Positions 31,868 to 39,011 of a DNA stretch of 64,000 nucleotides are shown here, piece after piece (position 1 is the stretch's first letter; the number at the start of each line of letters is the position of its first letter). The stretch is from NCBI GenBank assembly GCA_000342265.1, contig CP004348.1, forward strand, positions 1,054,001 to 1,118,000, written 5' to 3'. The position numbers were made by a program, and so were the translations under genes. The notes under the pieces are model-generated. The model was not told the origin of the DNA. It searched no databases and saw only the letters and a list, made by a program, of their open reading frames with translations. The DNA comes from a beta proteobacterium CB. GTDB taxonomy: Bacteria; Pseudomonadota; Gammaproteobacteria; Burkholderiales; Burkholderiaceae.

Positions 31868-31901
31868 GTAATTACTGAAATTAGTGTGGTCAAAGCCTCA
31901 T

Positions 31902-32516
31902 TTATCTTCGATCCATCAGCGCTCTGGCTAATGTGCCTGCATCCACATACTCCAGCTCACCACCCACCGGAATACCTCTGGCGATTCTGGTGACTTTAAT
32001 ACCTTTGGATTTGAGTACCTCACCAATGTAGTGAGCTGTGGCCTCACCTTCACTGGTGAAGTTGGTTGCCAGAACAACTTCTCTGACTGGCACTCCAGTA
32101 TCTGGAGATTCAATACGATTGAGCAATCGATCGAAGTGGATTTCATTGGGACCCATGCCATCGAGTGGTGAGATGCGGCCCATTAATACAAAGTAATTGC
32201 CTTTGAAGCTGAGAGTCTGCTCGACCATCACTTGGTCGGCTGGTGTTTCCACAATGCACAGTAAAGATGGATCACGACGATCATCATTACAAGTTGCACA
32301 GATTTGGGTTTCGGAGAAGGTATTGCAACGGGCACAGTGACCCACTGTTTCTACAGCCTCACCTAATGACTGGGCTAATACGGCTGCGCCATTGCGATCA
32401 TGTTGCAGTAGGTAGAAAGCCATGCGTTGCGCTGACTTTGGTCCTACTCCAGGCAATACACGCAATGCCTCAATCAATCGACCGAGGGCATCTTGTGGGG
32501 CTTCTTGACGTGCCAT
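31902..32516 (-). CDS. recR: Recombination mediator RecR
   Basis: RecR works with RecO (and RecF) to load RecA at gaps. The 204-residue protein has an N-terminal helix-hairpin-helix ([14 protein letters not shown]), a four-cysteine zinc finger (C-A-R-C...C-A-T-C near 57-72) and a Toprim domain starting L-C-I-V-E-T-P-A-D. It follows ybaB by 25 bases in the conserved dnaX-ybaB-recR order. Confidence 0.95.
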   Translation of the reverse strand: MARQEAPQDALGRLIEALRVLPGVGPKSAQRMAFYLLQHDRNGAAVLAQSLGEAVETVGHCARCNTFSETQICATCNDDRRDPSLLCIVETPADQVMVEQTLSFKGNYFVLMGRISPLDGMGPNEIHFDRLLNRIESPDTGVPVREVVLATNFTSEGEATAHYIGEVLKSKGIKVTRIARGIPVGGELEYVDAGTLARALMDRR

Positions 32517-32541
32517 TAAGTGAAGAGTTTTTTATTAATGA

Positions 32542-32865
32542 TTAAAACGGCAATTTAAAGCCAGGAGGAATAGGCATACCAGCAGTAGCACCAGACATGA
32601 CTTGTGCATTAGCCGCCTCTACTTGTTTGAATGCTTCTGTATAGGCAGTAACTAATAAGTCTTCCAGCATTTCGCGATCATCCATTGCACCTGGATCAAT
32701 CTGCACGCGTTTCATTTCGTGTTTGCCAGAGATGGTGACTTTAACCAAACCACCGGCAGCTTGGCCAGTGACTTCTAGCGCAGCCAATTGCTCTTGCGCT
32801 ACCTTCATCTTCTCTTGCATCTGCTGGGCTTGTTTCATCAAACCAGCAAGGCCACCTTTCATCAT
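32542..32865 (-). CDS. ybaB: YbaB/EbfC nucleoid-associated protein
   Basis: The 107-residue product starts with a Met/Gln-rich helix ([13 protein letters not shown]) and has the central [15 protein letters not shown] and V-Q-I-D-P segments of the YbaB family, which forms DNA-binding dimers. It lies between dnaX (40 bases upstream) and recR, as in most proteobacteria. Confidence 0.94.
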   Translation of the reverse strand: MMKGGLAGLMKQAQQMQEKMKVAQEQLAALEVTGQAAGGLVKVTISGKHEMKRVQIDPGAMDDREMLEDLLVTAYTEAFKQVEAANAQVMSGATAGMPIPPGFKLPF

Positions 32866-32905
32866 CGCTTTATTTCCTCGTATCTAATATTGTTAAATTT
32901 GGCAA

Positions 32906-34588
32906 TCAAAGAGGCTTCACAGAACCACCAACGACTTTGGCTCCAAACTCTTTTTCTAATTGCTGAATAAATGGATCTTGAGCAATCATCTGCTCTGCGT
33001 TTTGTCTTTTCTCTTGATGAATCTGCGCATCGACTTTAGCGACTGTCTTGCCTTCAACTTCACCCTTTTCTATTACTACTTTGATCGGTGTGCCAAAGTG
33101 TGCAGTTAATGCGTCAGCAAGACGACCAACAGAAGCTTCTGAAGCCAGTTGCGGCATTGGCGTCACAACCGTAGCGCGCACGCCCGATGGTGAATCTTCC
33201 CAATCTTGTAATTCTGTCTGAAAGGCTAACTGCTGAACCAAACCTTTAACTGGCAACTGACGCATCAAGGCATGCCAGTCTGGACGATTGGCTGCAGATG
33301 CGGTGGCCGCTGGTACAGGAGCTGGAGGAGCTGAAGCGGCAGGCTTAGCTGCCATAGGGGCTGGAGCGGATGCTGTAGGTGCAGGTGCTGAAGTTCTAAC
33401 TGGAGCAGCTGTTTGATTTGCTGGTGCTGAGGATCTAGGTGCTGATGCTACTGGTGGTGCGGAGTTCCCTGCTCTGCCTGGTGTTTCATTTCCGGGACGA
33501 AAGGCCAACATGCGCAAGAGCGTCATGGCAAAACCAGTTTGCTCATCTGGGGCAAGCGATAAGTCAGGACGACTCGTAATGCTAATTTGGTAGAAGAGTT
33601 GTGCTTCTTCTTTTGTAAGCGCACCAGCTAAGCGACGAATCTCTGCTGCTTCAGGCCAATCCTCTAAAACAGATTCTGGAACGATTTGTGCGGCAGCGAT
33701 TTTCTGAATGAGGCTGGATAGATCTGCAAGCGCTAATGAGAAAGACATACTGCGCTCACCCATCTCATTTGAGATAGCTAACAATGTCGCACCATCTTTT
33801 GCAATCAAGGCATCCAGAATGCGAATGAGATAAGCATCATCCAATGTGCCGAGCATGCCACGCACTGCTTCTTCAGATACTTTGCCAGCAGCATAGGCAA
33901 TTGCTTGATCAGTCAGCGATAAAGCGTCACGCATCGAACCCTGTGCCGCTTTAGCTAAAACACGCAGTGCATTGGTTTCGCAATCGACGTTTTCTGCAGC
34001 GAGTACTTTTTCTAAATGCTCAACGATGAGGGGTACTGGCATTTGCTTGAGATTGAACTGCAAGCAACGCGACAGAATAGTTACTGGAATCTTTTGTGGA
34101 TCAGTAGTCGCAAGTATGAACTTCACATGTTCAGGCGGCTCTTCGAGAGTCTTGAGCATGGCATTAAAGGCATGATTGGTGAGCATGTGCACCTCGTCAA
34201 TCATGTAGACCTTGTAACGTGCATTACTTGGGGCGTAGGCTGCCTTCTCTAATAGAGCAGCAATATCGTCTACCCCGCGATTACTCGCAGCATCCATCTC
34301 GATATAGTCAACAAAGCGACCGGCATCGATTTCTAGGCAAGCTGGGCATTTTCCGCAGGGTTCTGAGGTCATGCGACCTTGACCGTCTTCCCCGGTGCAA
34401 TTGAGGGCTTTGGCCATAATTCGGGCAATAGTGGTCTTTCCGACCCCGCGAGTACCTGTAAAGAGCCAAGCGTGGTGTAGTCGACCCTGGTCTAAGGCAT
34501 GGGTTAATGCCTTAACCACATGGTCTTGTCCTACCAATTGGGAGAAAGTTTTAGGGCGCCACGAACGGGCTAAAGCCAATGCTGTCAT
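32906..34588 (-). CDS. dnaX: DNA polymerase III subunits gamma/tau
   Basis: DnaX is the clamp-loader ATPase that also links polymerase cores and helicase. The 560-residue product has Walker A G-T-R-G-V-G-K-T-T (45-53), a zinc-binding cluster around C-G-K-C-P-A-C-L, Walker B M-I-D-E-V-H-M-L and sensor 1 A-T-T-D-P-Q-K-I-P-V-T-I. Residues about 370-440 are an Ala/Pro/Ser linker leading to the tau-specific C-terminus. No obvious slippery heptamer for a short gamma form was found by eye. It is divergent from ffs, with 31 bases between them. Confidence 0.95.
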   Translation of the reverse strand: MTALALARSWRPKTFSQLVGQDHVVKALTHALDQGRLHHAWLFTGTRGVGKTTIARIMAKALNCTGEDGQGRMTSEPCGKCPACLEIDAGRFVDYIEMDAASNRGVDDIAALLEKAAYAPSNARYKVYMIDEVHMLTNHAFNAMLKTLEEPPEHVKFILATTDPQKIPVTILSRCLQFNLKQMPVPLIVEHLEKVLAAENVDCETNALRVLAKAAQGSMRDALSLTDQAIAYAAGKVSEEAVRGMLGTLDDAYLIRILDALIAKDGATLLAISNEMGERSMSFSLALADLSSLIQKIAAAQIVPESVLEDWPEAAEIRRLAGALTKEEAQLFYQISITSRPDLSLAPDEQTGFAMTLLRMLAFRPGNETPGRAGNSAPPVASAPRSSAPANQTAAPVRTSAPAPTASAPAPMAAKPAASAPPAPVPAATASAANRPDWHALMRQLPVKGLVQQLAFQTELQDWEDSPSGVRATVVTPMPQLASEASVGRLADALTAHFGTPIKVVIEKGEVEGKTVAKVDAQIHQEKRQNAEQMIAQDPFIQQLEKEFGAKVVGGSVKPL

Positions 34589-34619
34589 GTATTACATTCT
34601 AACAAGCTAAAATGGAATT

Positions 34620-34717
34620 GGACGGGCCTCCCCGCATGGCGGTTTGGATAACCTGGTCAGGTCGGGAACGAAGCAGCCAAACCCAATTCTGTCAGTGCCG
34701 GGGGTCGGGCTCGTCCA
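34620..34717 (+). ncRNA. ffs: Small signal recognition particle RNA (4.5S type)
   Basis: The core CTGGTCAGGTCGGGAACG followed by AAGCAGCC is the conserved Ffh-binding apical loop of bacterial 4.5S RNA. Long complementary flanks close the hairpin (GGAC at 34620-34623 with GTCC at 34713-34716, and GGCCTCCCC against the GGGGGTCGGGC side). Its position divergent from dnaX is common in betaproteobacteria. Ends are estimated from pairing and may be off by a few bases. Confidence 0.93.
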
Positions 34718-34816
34718 CCTTCCCCTGTAGATTTTTTGCTTAAGCAAGTTGCTCAAATCGCAACTTTTATTGCCTTATTGGCAACAGCATAGATTTTTAC
34801 TAAAAATAGTCGCGAT

Positions 34817-35128
34817 TTAAGGTTGATGGGTTAACAACCAATCCTTTAGAGCCAGATCAATTTTTGTCTGCCACCCAGATCCAGCAGCTTTAAATTGCTC
34901 GATGACTTCTGCCGACAAACGAATGGTTGTTAACTTCTTTGGGTGCTTGCTGACACTTCCGACTGGTCTGCCACGAAGCTTTTTGGCAAAAGCCTCTCGA
35001 CCCTCCCTTTCAGAAACAACTTCTCCATCTACGGACCAGACACCGTGCTTTAAATCCTCGACTGTTACTTCAGGAGCATCATCAGGATCGATCCATTCCC
35101 TGGCTATATTCTTTGTTTTCACGTTCAT
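34817..35128 (-). CDS. brnA: BrnA-family antitoxin
   Basis: The 103-residue antitoxin has an N-terminal toxin-binding part and a C-terminal ribbon-helix-helix (L-T-T-I-R-L-S-A-E-V-I-E-Q-F-K-A-A-G-S-G-W-Q-T-K) that represses the brnTA promoter. ATG 35128 was chosen because GAGGA stands six bases before it; ATG 35134 has no room for a ribosome site. The overlap with brnT is then 47 bases, unusually long. It begins 99 bases after ffs. Confidence 0.9.
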   Translation of the reverse strand: MNVKTKNIAREWIDPDDAPEVTVEDLKHGVWSVDGEVVSEREGREAFAKKLRGRPVGSVSKHPKKLTTIRLSAEVIEQFKAAGSGWQTKIDLALKDWLLTHQP

Positions 35129-35390
35129 TTGCATTCCTCATCGATATGATTCTCTTCCTGGATCCTCGTGGGGTCCACACCACCACAGTCAATCGACCAT
35201 CTAGAAATCCCAAAGTAATAAATCGAGATTCACCATAGCTTTGACGCAAGTCTGGAAATGTGTGAATGGTTCCACTGAAAATCTCTCCAGCACGAGCAAA
35301 ATCAAGGCCACGTTCTAAAAGAGTTTGAAAGCGCTTTTGCGGGTCAAACTCTATCGACTCATTTAATTGTAGTAACAATTTATTCATCAT
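35082..35390 (-). CDS. brnT: BrnT-family toxin
   Basis: The 102-residue product matches BrnT, a RelE-fold ribonuclease toxin. Features are F-D-P-Q-K-R-F-Q-T-L-L-E-R-G-L-D-F, an R-F-I-T-L-G-F-L-D-G-R-L-T-V-V-V-W-T-P-R-G core strand pair and the R-K-R-I-I-S-M-R-N-A-N-E motif with catalytic-type arginines. Two adjacent ATGs (35390, 35387) could start it. A near-perfect palindrome lies just upstream, fitting autorepression by BrnA. Confidence 0.9.
   Translation of the reverse strand: MMNKLLLQLNESIEFDPQKRFQTLLERGLDFARAGEIFSGTIHTFPDLRQSYGESRFITLGFLDGRLTVVVWTPRGSRKRIISMRNANERENKEYSQGMDRS
35364..35380. repeat. Inverted repeat inside the start of brnT
   Basis: AATTGT and ACAATT arms with a four-base spacer lie at 35365-35380, within the first codons of brnT. 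It may be a second, weaker half of the operator region or chance in AT-rich coding sequence. Confidence 0.3.
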
Positions 35391-35396
35391 TCAAGT

Positions 35397-35420
35397 AATT
35401 ATTTGTAGCTACAAACAATT
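35397..35420. promoter_or_regulatory. Predicted brnTA operator, 24-bp palindrome
   Basis: The central 14 bases TTTGTAGCTACAAA are a perfect palindrome. They are flanked symmetrically by one mismatched pair and then AATT on each side, giving 24 bases with 22 matching. The site ends seven bases before brnT and is the expected type of target for the BrnA ribbon-helix-helix dimer. Confidence 0.65.
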
Positions 35421-35550
35421 AAAGAATGCGGAGTACTCTTAGGATGCCCCAAATCATCCAAATAATTAGCAATACAAGAACCACCCGGGAATCCATCACC
35501 AACCTAAATAAGCGTTGTTGCTTGTGTCTACATTCAATAGCTAGGTGCAT
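35419..35550 (-). CDS. Small membrane protein, 43 residues, unrecognised
   Basis: An ATG at 35550 with GAGGGA about seven bases upstream opens a frame of 43 residues. A basic N-terminal half (R-H-K-Q-Q-R-L-F-R) is followed by a single hydrophobic segment (V-V-L-V-L-L-I-I-W-M-I-W-G-I-L) and a basic end. This is a plausible one-pass mini-protein of the type seen in type I toxins, although no antisense RNA could be recognised. Its stop codon lies within the brnT operator palindrome. It could also be chance. Confidence 0.35.
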   Translation of the reverse strand: MHLAIECRHKQQRLFRLVMDSRVVLVLLIIWMIWGILRVLRIL

Positions 35551-35673
35551 TCCAAATCCCTCGGTAATCAGAAAGATTTAGCGTAGAGGCTTTGAAGATG
35601 AAATAACAGGGATGGGGGATGATTTGGGCGCAGGAAATGGATGGGTTAAAGGTCAGAATGTGAGCCAGTCTTG

Positions 35674-35699
35674 TTATGTAATAGTATGAAATAACATAA
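35674..35699. promoter_or_regulatory. AT-rich inverted repeat upstream of the HIT-HNH operon
   Basis: TTATGT (35674-35679) and ACATAA (35694-35699) arms with a 14-base AT-rich spacer lie 26 bases before the HIT start. The region should hold the promoter of the HIT-nuclease pair, and the repeat could be an operator. The interval 35551-35724 holds nothing else recognisable. Confidence 0.3.
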
Positions 35700-35724
35700 A
35701 TACCAATATCAATAGATCTATTTC

Positions 35725-36105
35725 ATGAGTAAGCCATGCCCCTTCTGCACTCTGCCAGCCGAGCGAATCATTGACTCGAATGAATTTGGCGTGACGATTC
35801 GGGATGGCTATCCTGTTTCACCAGGACATACCTTGGTGATACCGAAGCGACATATTGGGTCTTGGTTTGAAATCACAAGCGATGAACAGCTTGCGCTTCT
35901 AGATCTTCTAGCAAGAGCTAAAACAGTCCTGCAAGATGAACTCAATCCAGATGGATACAACATAGGAATTAATGATGGGCCTGCGGCTGGACAAACCGTC
36001 CCCCATCTACATATACATCTCATACCCAGATATAAAGATGATCAAGGCGATCCGAGAGGTGGCGTGCGATGGATCATTCCGGAGAAAGCGAAGTATTGGG
36101 AATGA
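35725..36105 (+). CDS. HIT-family hydrolase
   Basis: The 126-residue product belongs to the histidine triad nucleotide hydrolase/transferase superfamily, with the active-site H-L-H-I-H-L near residue 107 preceded by G-Q-T-V-P. The N-terminal C-P-F-C could bind zinc as in Fhit/aprataxin-like branches. Its last codon overlaps the ATG of the following nuclease (ATGA), so the two are translationally coupled. The family acts on dinucleoside polyphosphates and nucleotidyl adducts; a role beside a restriction nuclease is only inferred from the coupling. Confidence 0.88.
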   Translation: MSKPCPFCTLPAERIIDSNEFGVTIRDGYPVSPGHTLVIPKRHIGSWFEITSDEQLALLDLLARAKTVLQDELNPDGYNIGINDGPAAGQTVPHLHIHLIPRYKDDQGDPRGGVRWIIPEKAKYWE

Positions 36106-37511
36106 CTAATTCTGAAATACTTAAACTCTTTAGCTCAATCAATTGTGCTCGACTTGCTGACGGCTATGCACCCCATAAGCCAATCTTGGTTTTGCTTTTG
36201 CTTGAAAGAATTCTTAATGGTCACGCCAATGGCTTTTCATTTGAAGAGCTTGATCATGATCTCAAGAAATGGCTTGAGAAGTATGGGTCCACCAACGCCT
36301 CCAGTACCCGCAATGAGCCCTTCTGGCGCTTAAAGAATGATGGTGTATGGGACATTACTGCACCAACTAAGCTCATGTCACAGGGCAGTACGCCCACTCC
36401 AAACCAATTGATTGAGGCCCATGTCTCTGCACAACTGAAAGACGGCCTATATCAGGGAATAAGAAATAACCCTGAACTTATTTCAGAAATTGCCAAAGGC
36501 CTTGCTATTCAGTTTGTATCAGAGCCATTTCGCATATCGTTTATTGCTGACATCGCCCCAAGCATTCAACTTTTAGATCGTCAATATTGGTGGGTAAGTC
36601 AAAATCAAACTTATCGCCAAGAAGTTCCCGGCAACTTCATGTGGTCACCTAAGATGAACTCTCGAGGCGGAAGAGTGCCTTCATATGACTTTATGAAAGA
36701 TATGAAAGTAGGTGATGTTGTATTTTCATTTGCCGATACCTACATCAAGGCAATTGGCGTCGTAACAAGTCCAGCGCAATCTAGTGTCAAACCTGATTTT
36801 GGCAATGCGGGCGCCAATTGGTCAGATGACGGTTGGTTAGTTGATGTGGCATTTGAAGAGTTAGGCATGGCTCAATTTAAACCAAAAGAGCATATGGGTC
36901 TCCTGGCCCAAACCTTACCTGAAGTGTTATCCCCCATTCGTCCCGATGGAGGTGGCAATCAAATCTATTTGGCTAAGATTCCAAAGCAAATGGCGGAAAT
37001 CTTGGTCGCCCTATCCAAAGGCGTTGGTGACTCTATTGTTGATGAGCTGTCCAAAAATCTTGAATTTGAGCCGCCTAATGAGGAATTGGGAAAAGTTGAA
37101 GAAATCGTCATGCGCACCGATATTGGTGAGACTCAAAAAGCACAAATTATTTACTCAAGAAGAGGTCAAGGAGTTTTTAAGGCAAATGTAAGGCTAGTCG
37201 AGCATGCTTGCCGAGTAACCAAAGTAAGCAATCCTAAACATTTAATTGCAAGTCATATTAAGCCCTGGTCGAAATCTAATGATATTGAAAAGTTAAGCGG
37301 ATTTAACGGGCTTTTGCTTTCACCACACATTGATCATTTATTTGACAAAGGATTTATTTCTTTTGAGGGCAATGGGAATTTAATACTCTCAAAAAAAATG
37401 GATGCCCCTGTCCTCGATAAATGGCGAATTGATCAAGGAATTAATGTCGGCGACTTTAGACAAGAACAAAAAGAGTTTTTGGAGTACCACAGAGATGTGG
37501 TGCTAGTCTAA
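36102..37511 (+). CDS. Predicted modification-dependent restriction nuclease: SBD-like + EVE-like + HNH
   Basis: The 469-residue product has three parts. Residues 1 to about 145 resemble the sulfur-binding domain of phosphorothioate-dependent enzymes such as ScoMcrA: A-P-H-K-P-I-L-V-L-L near 23-32 and N-E-P-F-W-R-L-K-N-D-G-V-W at 71-83. Residues about 160-300 look like an EVE/PUA-type modified-base reader (Q-Y-W-W-V-S-Q-N-Q-T-Y, M-K-V-G-D-V-V-F-S-F-A-D-T, A-I-G-V-V). Residues about 335-440 form an HNH nuclease (A-S-H-I-K-P-W with His385, F-N-G-L-L-L-S-P with Asn402, His412). Together this predicts a type IV restriction enzyme cutting DNA with backbone sulfur or base modification. ATG 36102 overlaps the HIT stop; an earlier start at 36069 lies inside the HIT gene. 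No dnd, ssp or methyltransferase gene is near. Confidence 0.8.
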   Translation: MTNSEILKLFSSINCARLADGYAPHKPILVLLLLERILNGHANGFSFEELDHDLKKWLEKYGSTNASSTRNEPFWRLKNDGVWDITAPTKLMSQGSTPTPNQLIEAHVSAQLKDGLYQGIRNNPELISEIAKGLAIQFVSEPFRISFIADIAPSIQLLDRQYWWVSQNQTYRQEVPGNFMWSPKMNSRGGRVPSYDFMKDMKVGDVVFSFADTYIKAIGVVTSPAQSSVKPDFGNAGANWSDDGWLVDVAFEELGMAQFKPKEHMGLLAQTLPEVLSPIRPDGGGNQIYLAKIPKQMAEILVALSKGVGDSIVDELSKNLEFEPPNEELGKVEEIVMRTDIGETQKAQIIYSRRGQGVFKANVRLVEHACRVTKVSNPKHLIASHIKPWSKSNDIEKLSGFNGLLLSPHIDHLFDKGFISFEGNGNLILSKKMDAPVLDKWRIDQGINVGDFRQEQKEFLEYHRDVVLV

Positions 37512-37532
37512 TCAGCGAAGGGCTGACTCTAA

Positions 37533-37928
37533 TTACCCCCTATCTTTTATGTCACTTCGCGCCGTCATCGAATTGGTTGCCTGACTACCATCCAGATGAG
37601 CCAAGAATAAGCGCCTAATGGCCTTATCTGCCCACTGAGGGAGTCGCTTGCCCGCCTCCCAATGGACAACAGATTGGGCATCAACCCCCATCATCAAAGC
37701 TAGATCAACTTGAGATATCAACATTCCAGCGCTACGTATGTAACGGAATTCGACGCTGGTTAATGCACTGGATTTGCCGGTCAAAGCTAAACAGATTGTC
37801 TTTGTTAGACCATCGATGTCGTGAATAGCTACACCCTTCCCATAAGGCGTATTTCGAACTTCAAAGCCATTAACAAGCCAAATGTTTTTTAAGTCACCAT
37901 CGGTGTAGTGGAGCATTTTCTTATTCAT
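37533..37928 (-). CDS. Helix-turn-helix regulator, MqsA/XRE-like
   Basis: The 131-residue protein has an N-terminal region of a small conserved family (N-T-P-Y-G-K-G-V-A-I-H-D near 27-38) and an XRE-type helix-turn-helix (L-T-S-V-E-F-R-Y-I-R, L-I-S-Q-V-D-L-A-L-M-M-G-V-D-A-Q-S-V-V-H-W-E). The HTH resembles the C-terminal domain of MqsA antitoxins, but the N-terminal zinc domain of MqsA and an MqsR toxin are absent. It is convergent with the nuclease gene and may regulate neighbours. Confidence 0.75.
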   Translation of the reverse strand: MNKKMLHYTDGDLKNIWLVNGFEVRNTPYGKGVAIHDIDGLTKTICLALTGKSSALTSVEFRYIRSAGMLISQVDLALMMGVDAQSVVHWEAGKRLPQWADKAIRRLFLAHLDGSQATNSMTARSDIKDRG

Positions 37929-38042
37929 AAAACTCCATACTTAGTCAGGAGGCTACTATCAAAATACGATTTTATAAGGTCAAATAAACCTCACTAAATA
38001 GTGGGTAATTTCCGGTAACTTCTGGCGCCTTATGATGTCTAT

Positions 38043-38288
38043 GTGCGAAAAAGAAAGCCTACTCACCTCGGAGCTATTTTGAGGGACGATATTTTTCCAA
38101 CCCTCAACATCACTCTTGATAAATTTGCAAAAGATCTTGCGATCACCACTCAGGAGTTGAATGACTTACTTGCTGAAAAGATTCCTATCTCCGCGATATT
38201 GGCCATAAGGATTGGCGCACTTTGCGGTAACGGCCCAAATCTCTGGCTTAATATGCAATCCAACTTCGATTCATGGGATGGGCATTAA
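38043..38288 (+). CDS. HigA-like antitoxin without a HigB partner
   Basis: The 81-residue protein is an XRE-fold HigA-type regulator: H-L-G-A-I-L-R-D-D-I-F, a helix-turn-helix around 24-58 and the C-terminal G-P-N-L-W-L-N-M-Q-S-N-F-D. The start is GTG. In higBA modules the toxin gene comes first, yet the 114 bases upstream contain no coding sequence that could be HigB, and the next gene is an exonuclease. It may be a solitary antitoxin or a regulator. Confidence 0.8.
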   Translation: MRKRKPTHLGAILRDDIFPTLNITLDKFAKDLAITTQELNDLLAEKIPISAILAIRIGALCGNGPNLWLNMQSNFDSWDGH

Positions 38289-38333
38289 AAATACGGGCAC
38301 AATGGAAGTTAATCCGAACTACCAAGAGCCCCC

Positions 38334-38990
38334 ATGCCCCAAGCTATTATTTTTGATGTAGAAGCAACCGATAAAAACAATGCCGTCATCATTGAGGCCG
38401 CATCTTTAGATGTCACTTCTATTAACCCTCTTGCGGTTGGCAATCCCTGGGTCCAGCGTTATAACCCTGGTAAACCAATTAGCTTGGGTGCTTTAGCGAC
38501 TCACCACATCATGGATGAGGAATTGGTTAATTGCCCCGCTAGCAGCTCTTTTAGATTACCTAGTGGCACTAAATACATCATTGGTCATAGCGTAGATTTT
38601 GACTGGGAGGCTATTGGTAAGCCCGAGGTCAAGCGTATTTGCACTCTTGCTCTCGCTCGTAGCCTTTGGCCTGACTTGGATAGCCATACCCAAAGCGCTC
38701 TGCTCTACTACTTTGAAAGAGCAACTGCTAGGGAGCAATTACGTGATGCCCATAGTGCATTAGCGGACGTATGGATCTGCTCTAAGATTTTGAGTCAGAT
38801 CATTGAGAAGCTTAAGCCATCCTCTTTAGATGCATTATGGGAAATGTCTGAGAAGGCTCGCATTCCGACGATTATGCCTTTTGGTAAACACAAAGGTGAA
38901 CTGATTAGTCAGGTGCCATCTGACTACAAGCAATGGATGCTCCGCCAGGAGAATGTTTCCGAATACCTTCGTAAGGCCTTGCAGGCTTAA
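38334..38990 (+). CDS. Exodeoxyribonuclease X-like 3'-5' exonuclease
   Basis: The 218-residue product has a DEDDh exonuclease domain: I-I-F-D-V-E-A-T (Asp8, Glu10), G-H-S-V-D-F-D (Asp88) and R-D-A-H-S-A-L-A-D (His140, Asp145). After it comes a small C-terminal domain, M-P-F-G-K-H-K-G-E-L-I-S-Q-V-P-S-D-Y, of the DUF3820 type that is often joined to such nucleases. ExoX-like enzymes degrade DNA from 3' ends in repair; this protein could also serve defence, given its location. Confidence 0.85.
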   Translation: MPQAIIFDVEATDKNNAVIIEAASLDVTSINPLAVGNPWVQRYNPGKPISLGALATHHIMDEELVNCPASSSFRLPSGTKYIIGHSVDFDWEAIGKPEVKRICTLALARSLWPDLDSHTQSALLYYFERATAREQLRDAHSALADVWICSKILSQIIEKLKPSSLDALWEMSEKARIPTIMPFGKHKGELISQVPSDYKQWMLRQENVSEYLRKALQA

Positions 38991-39011
38991 GTTTTATATG
39001 TTCTGGTGGTC

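Noticed and set aside
31772..31901. Possible small gene between dinJ and recR
   Set aside because: The interval is fully explained by the operator palindrome and the recR terminator; no frame with a start site is present.
34700..34816. Attachment-site duplication at the ffs 3' end
   Set aside because: No second copy of the ffs end was found by eye near 39000 or 43300 and no integrase gene is present, so an integration claim is not supported.
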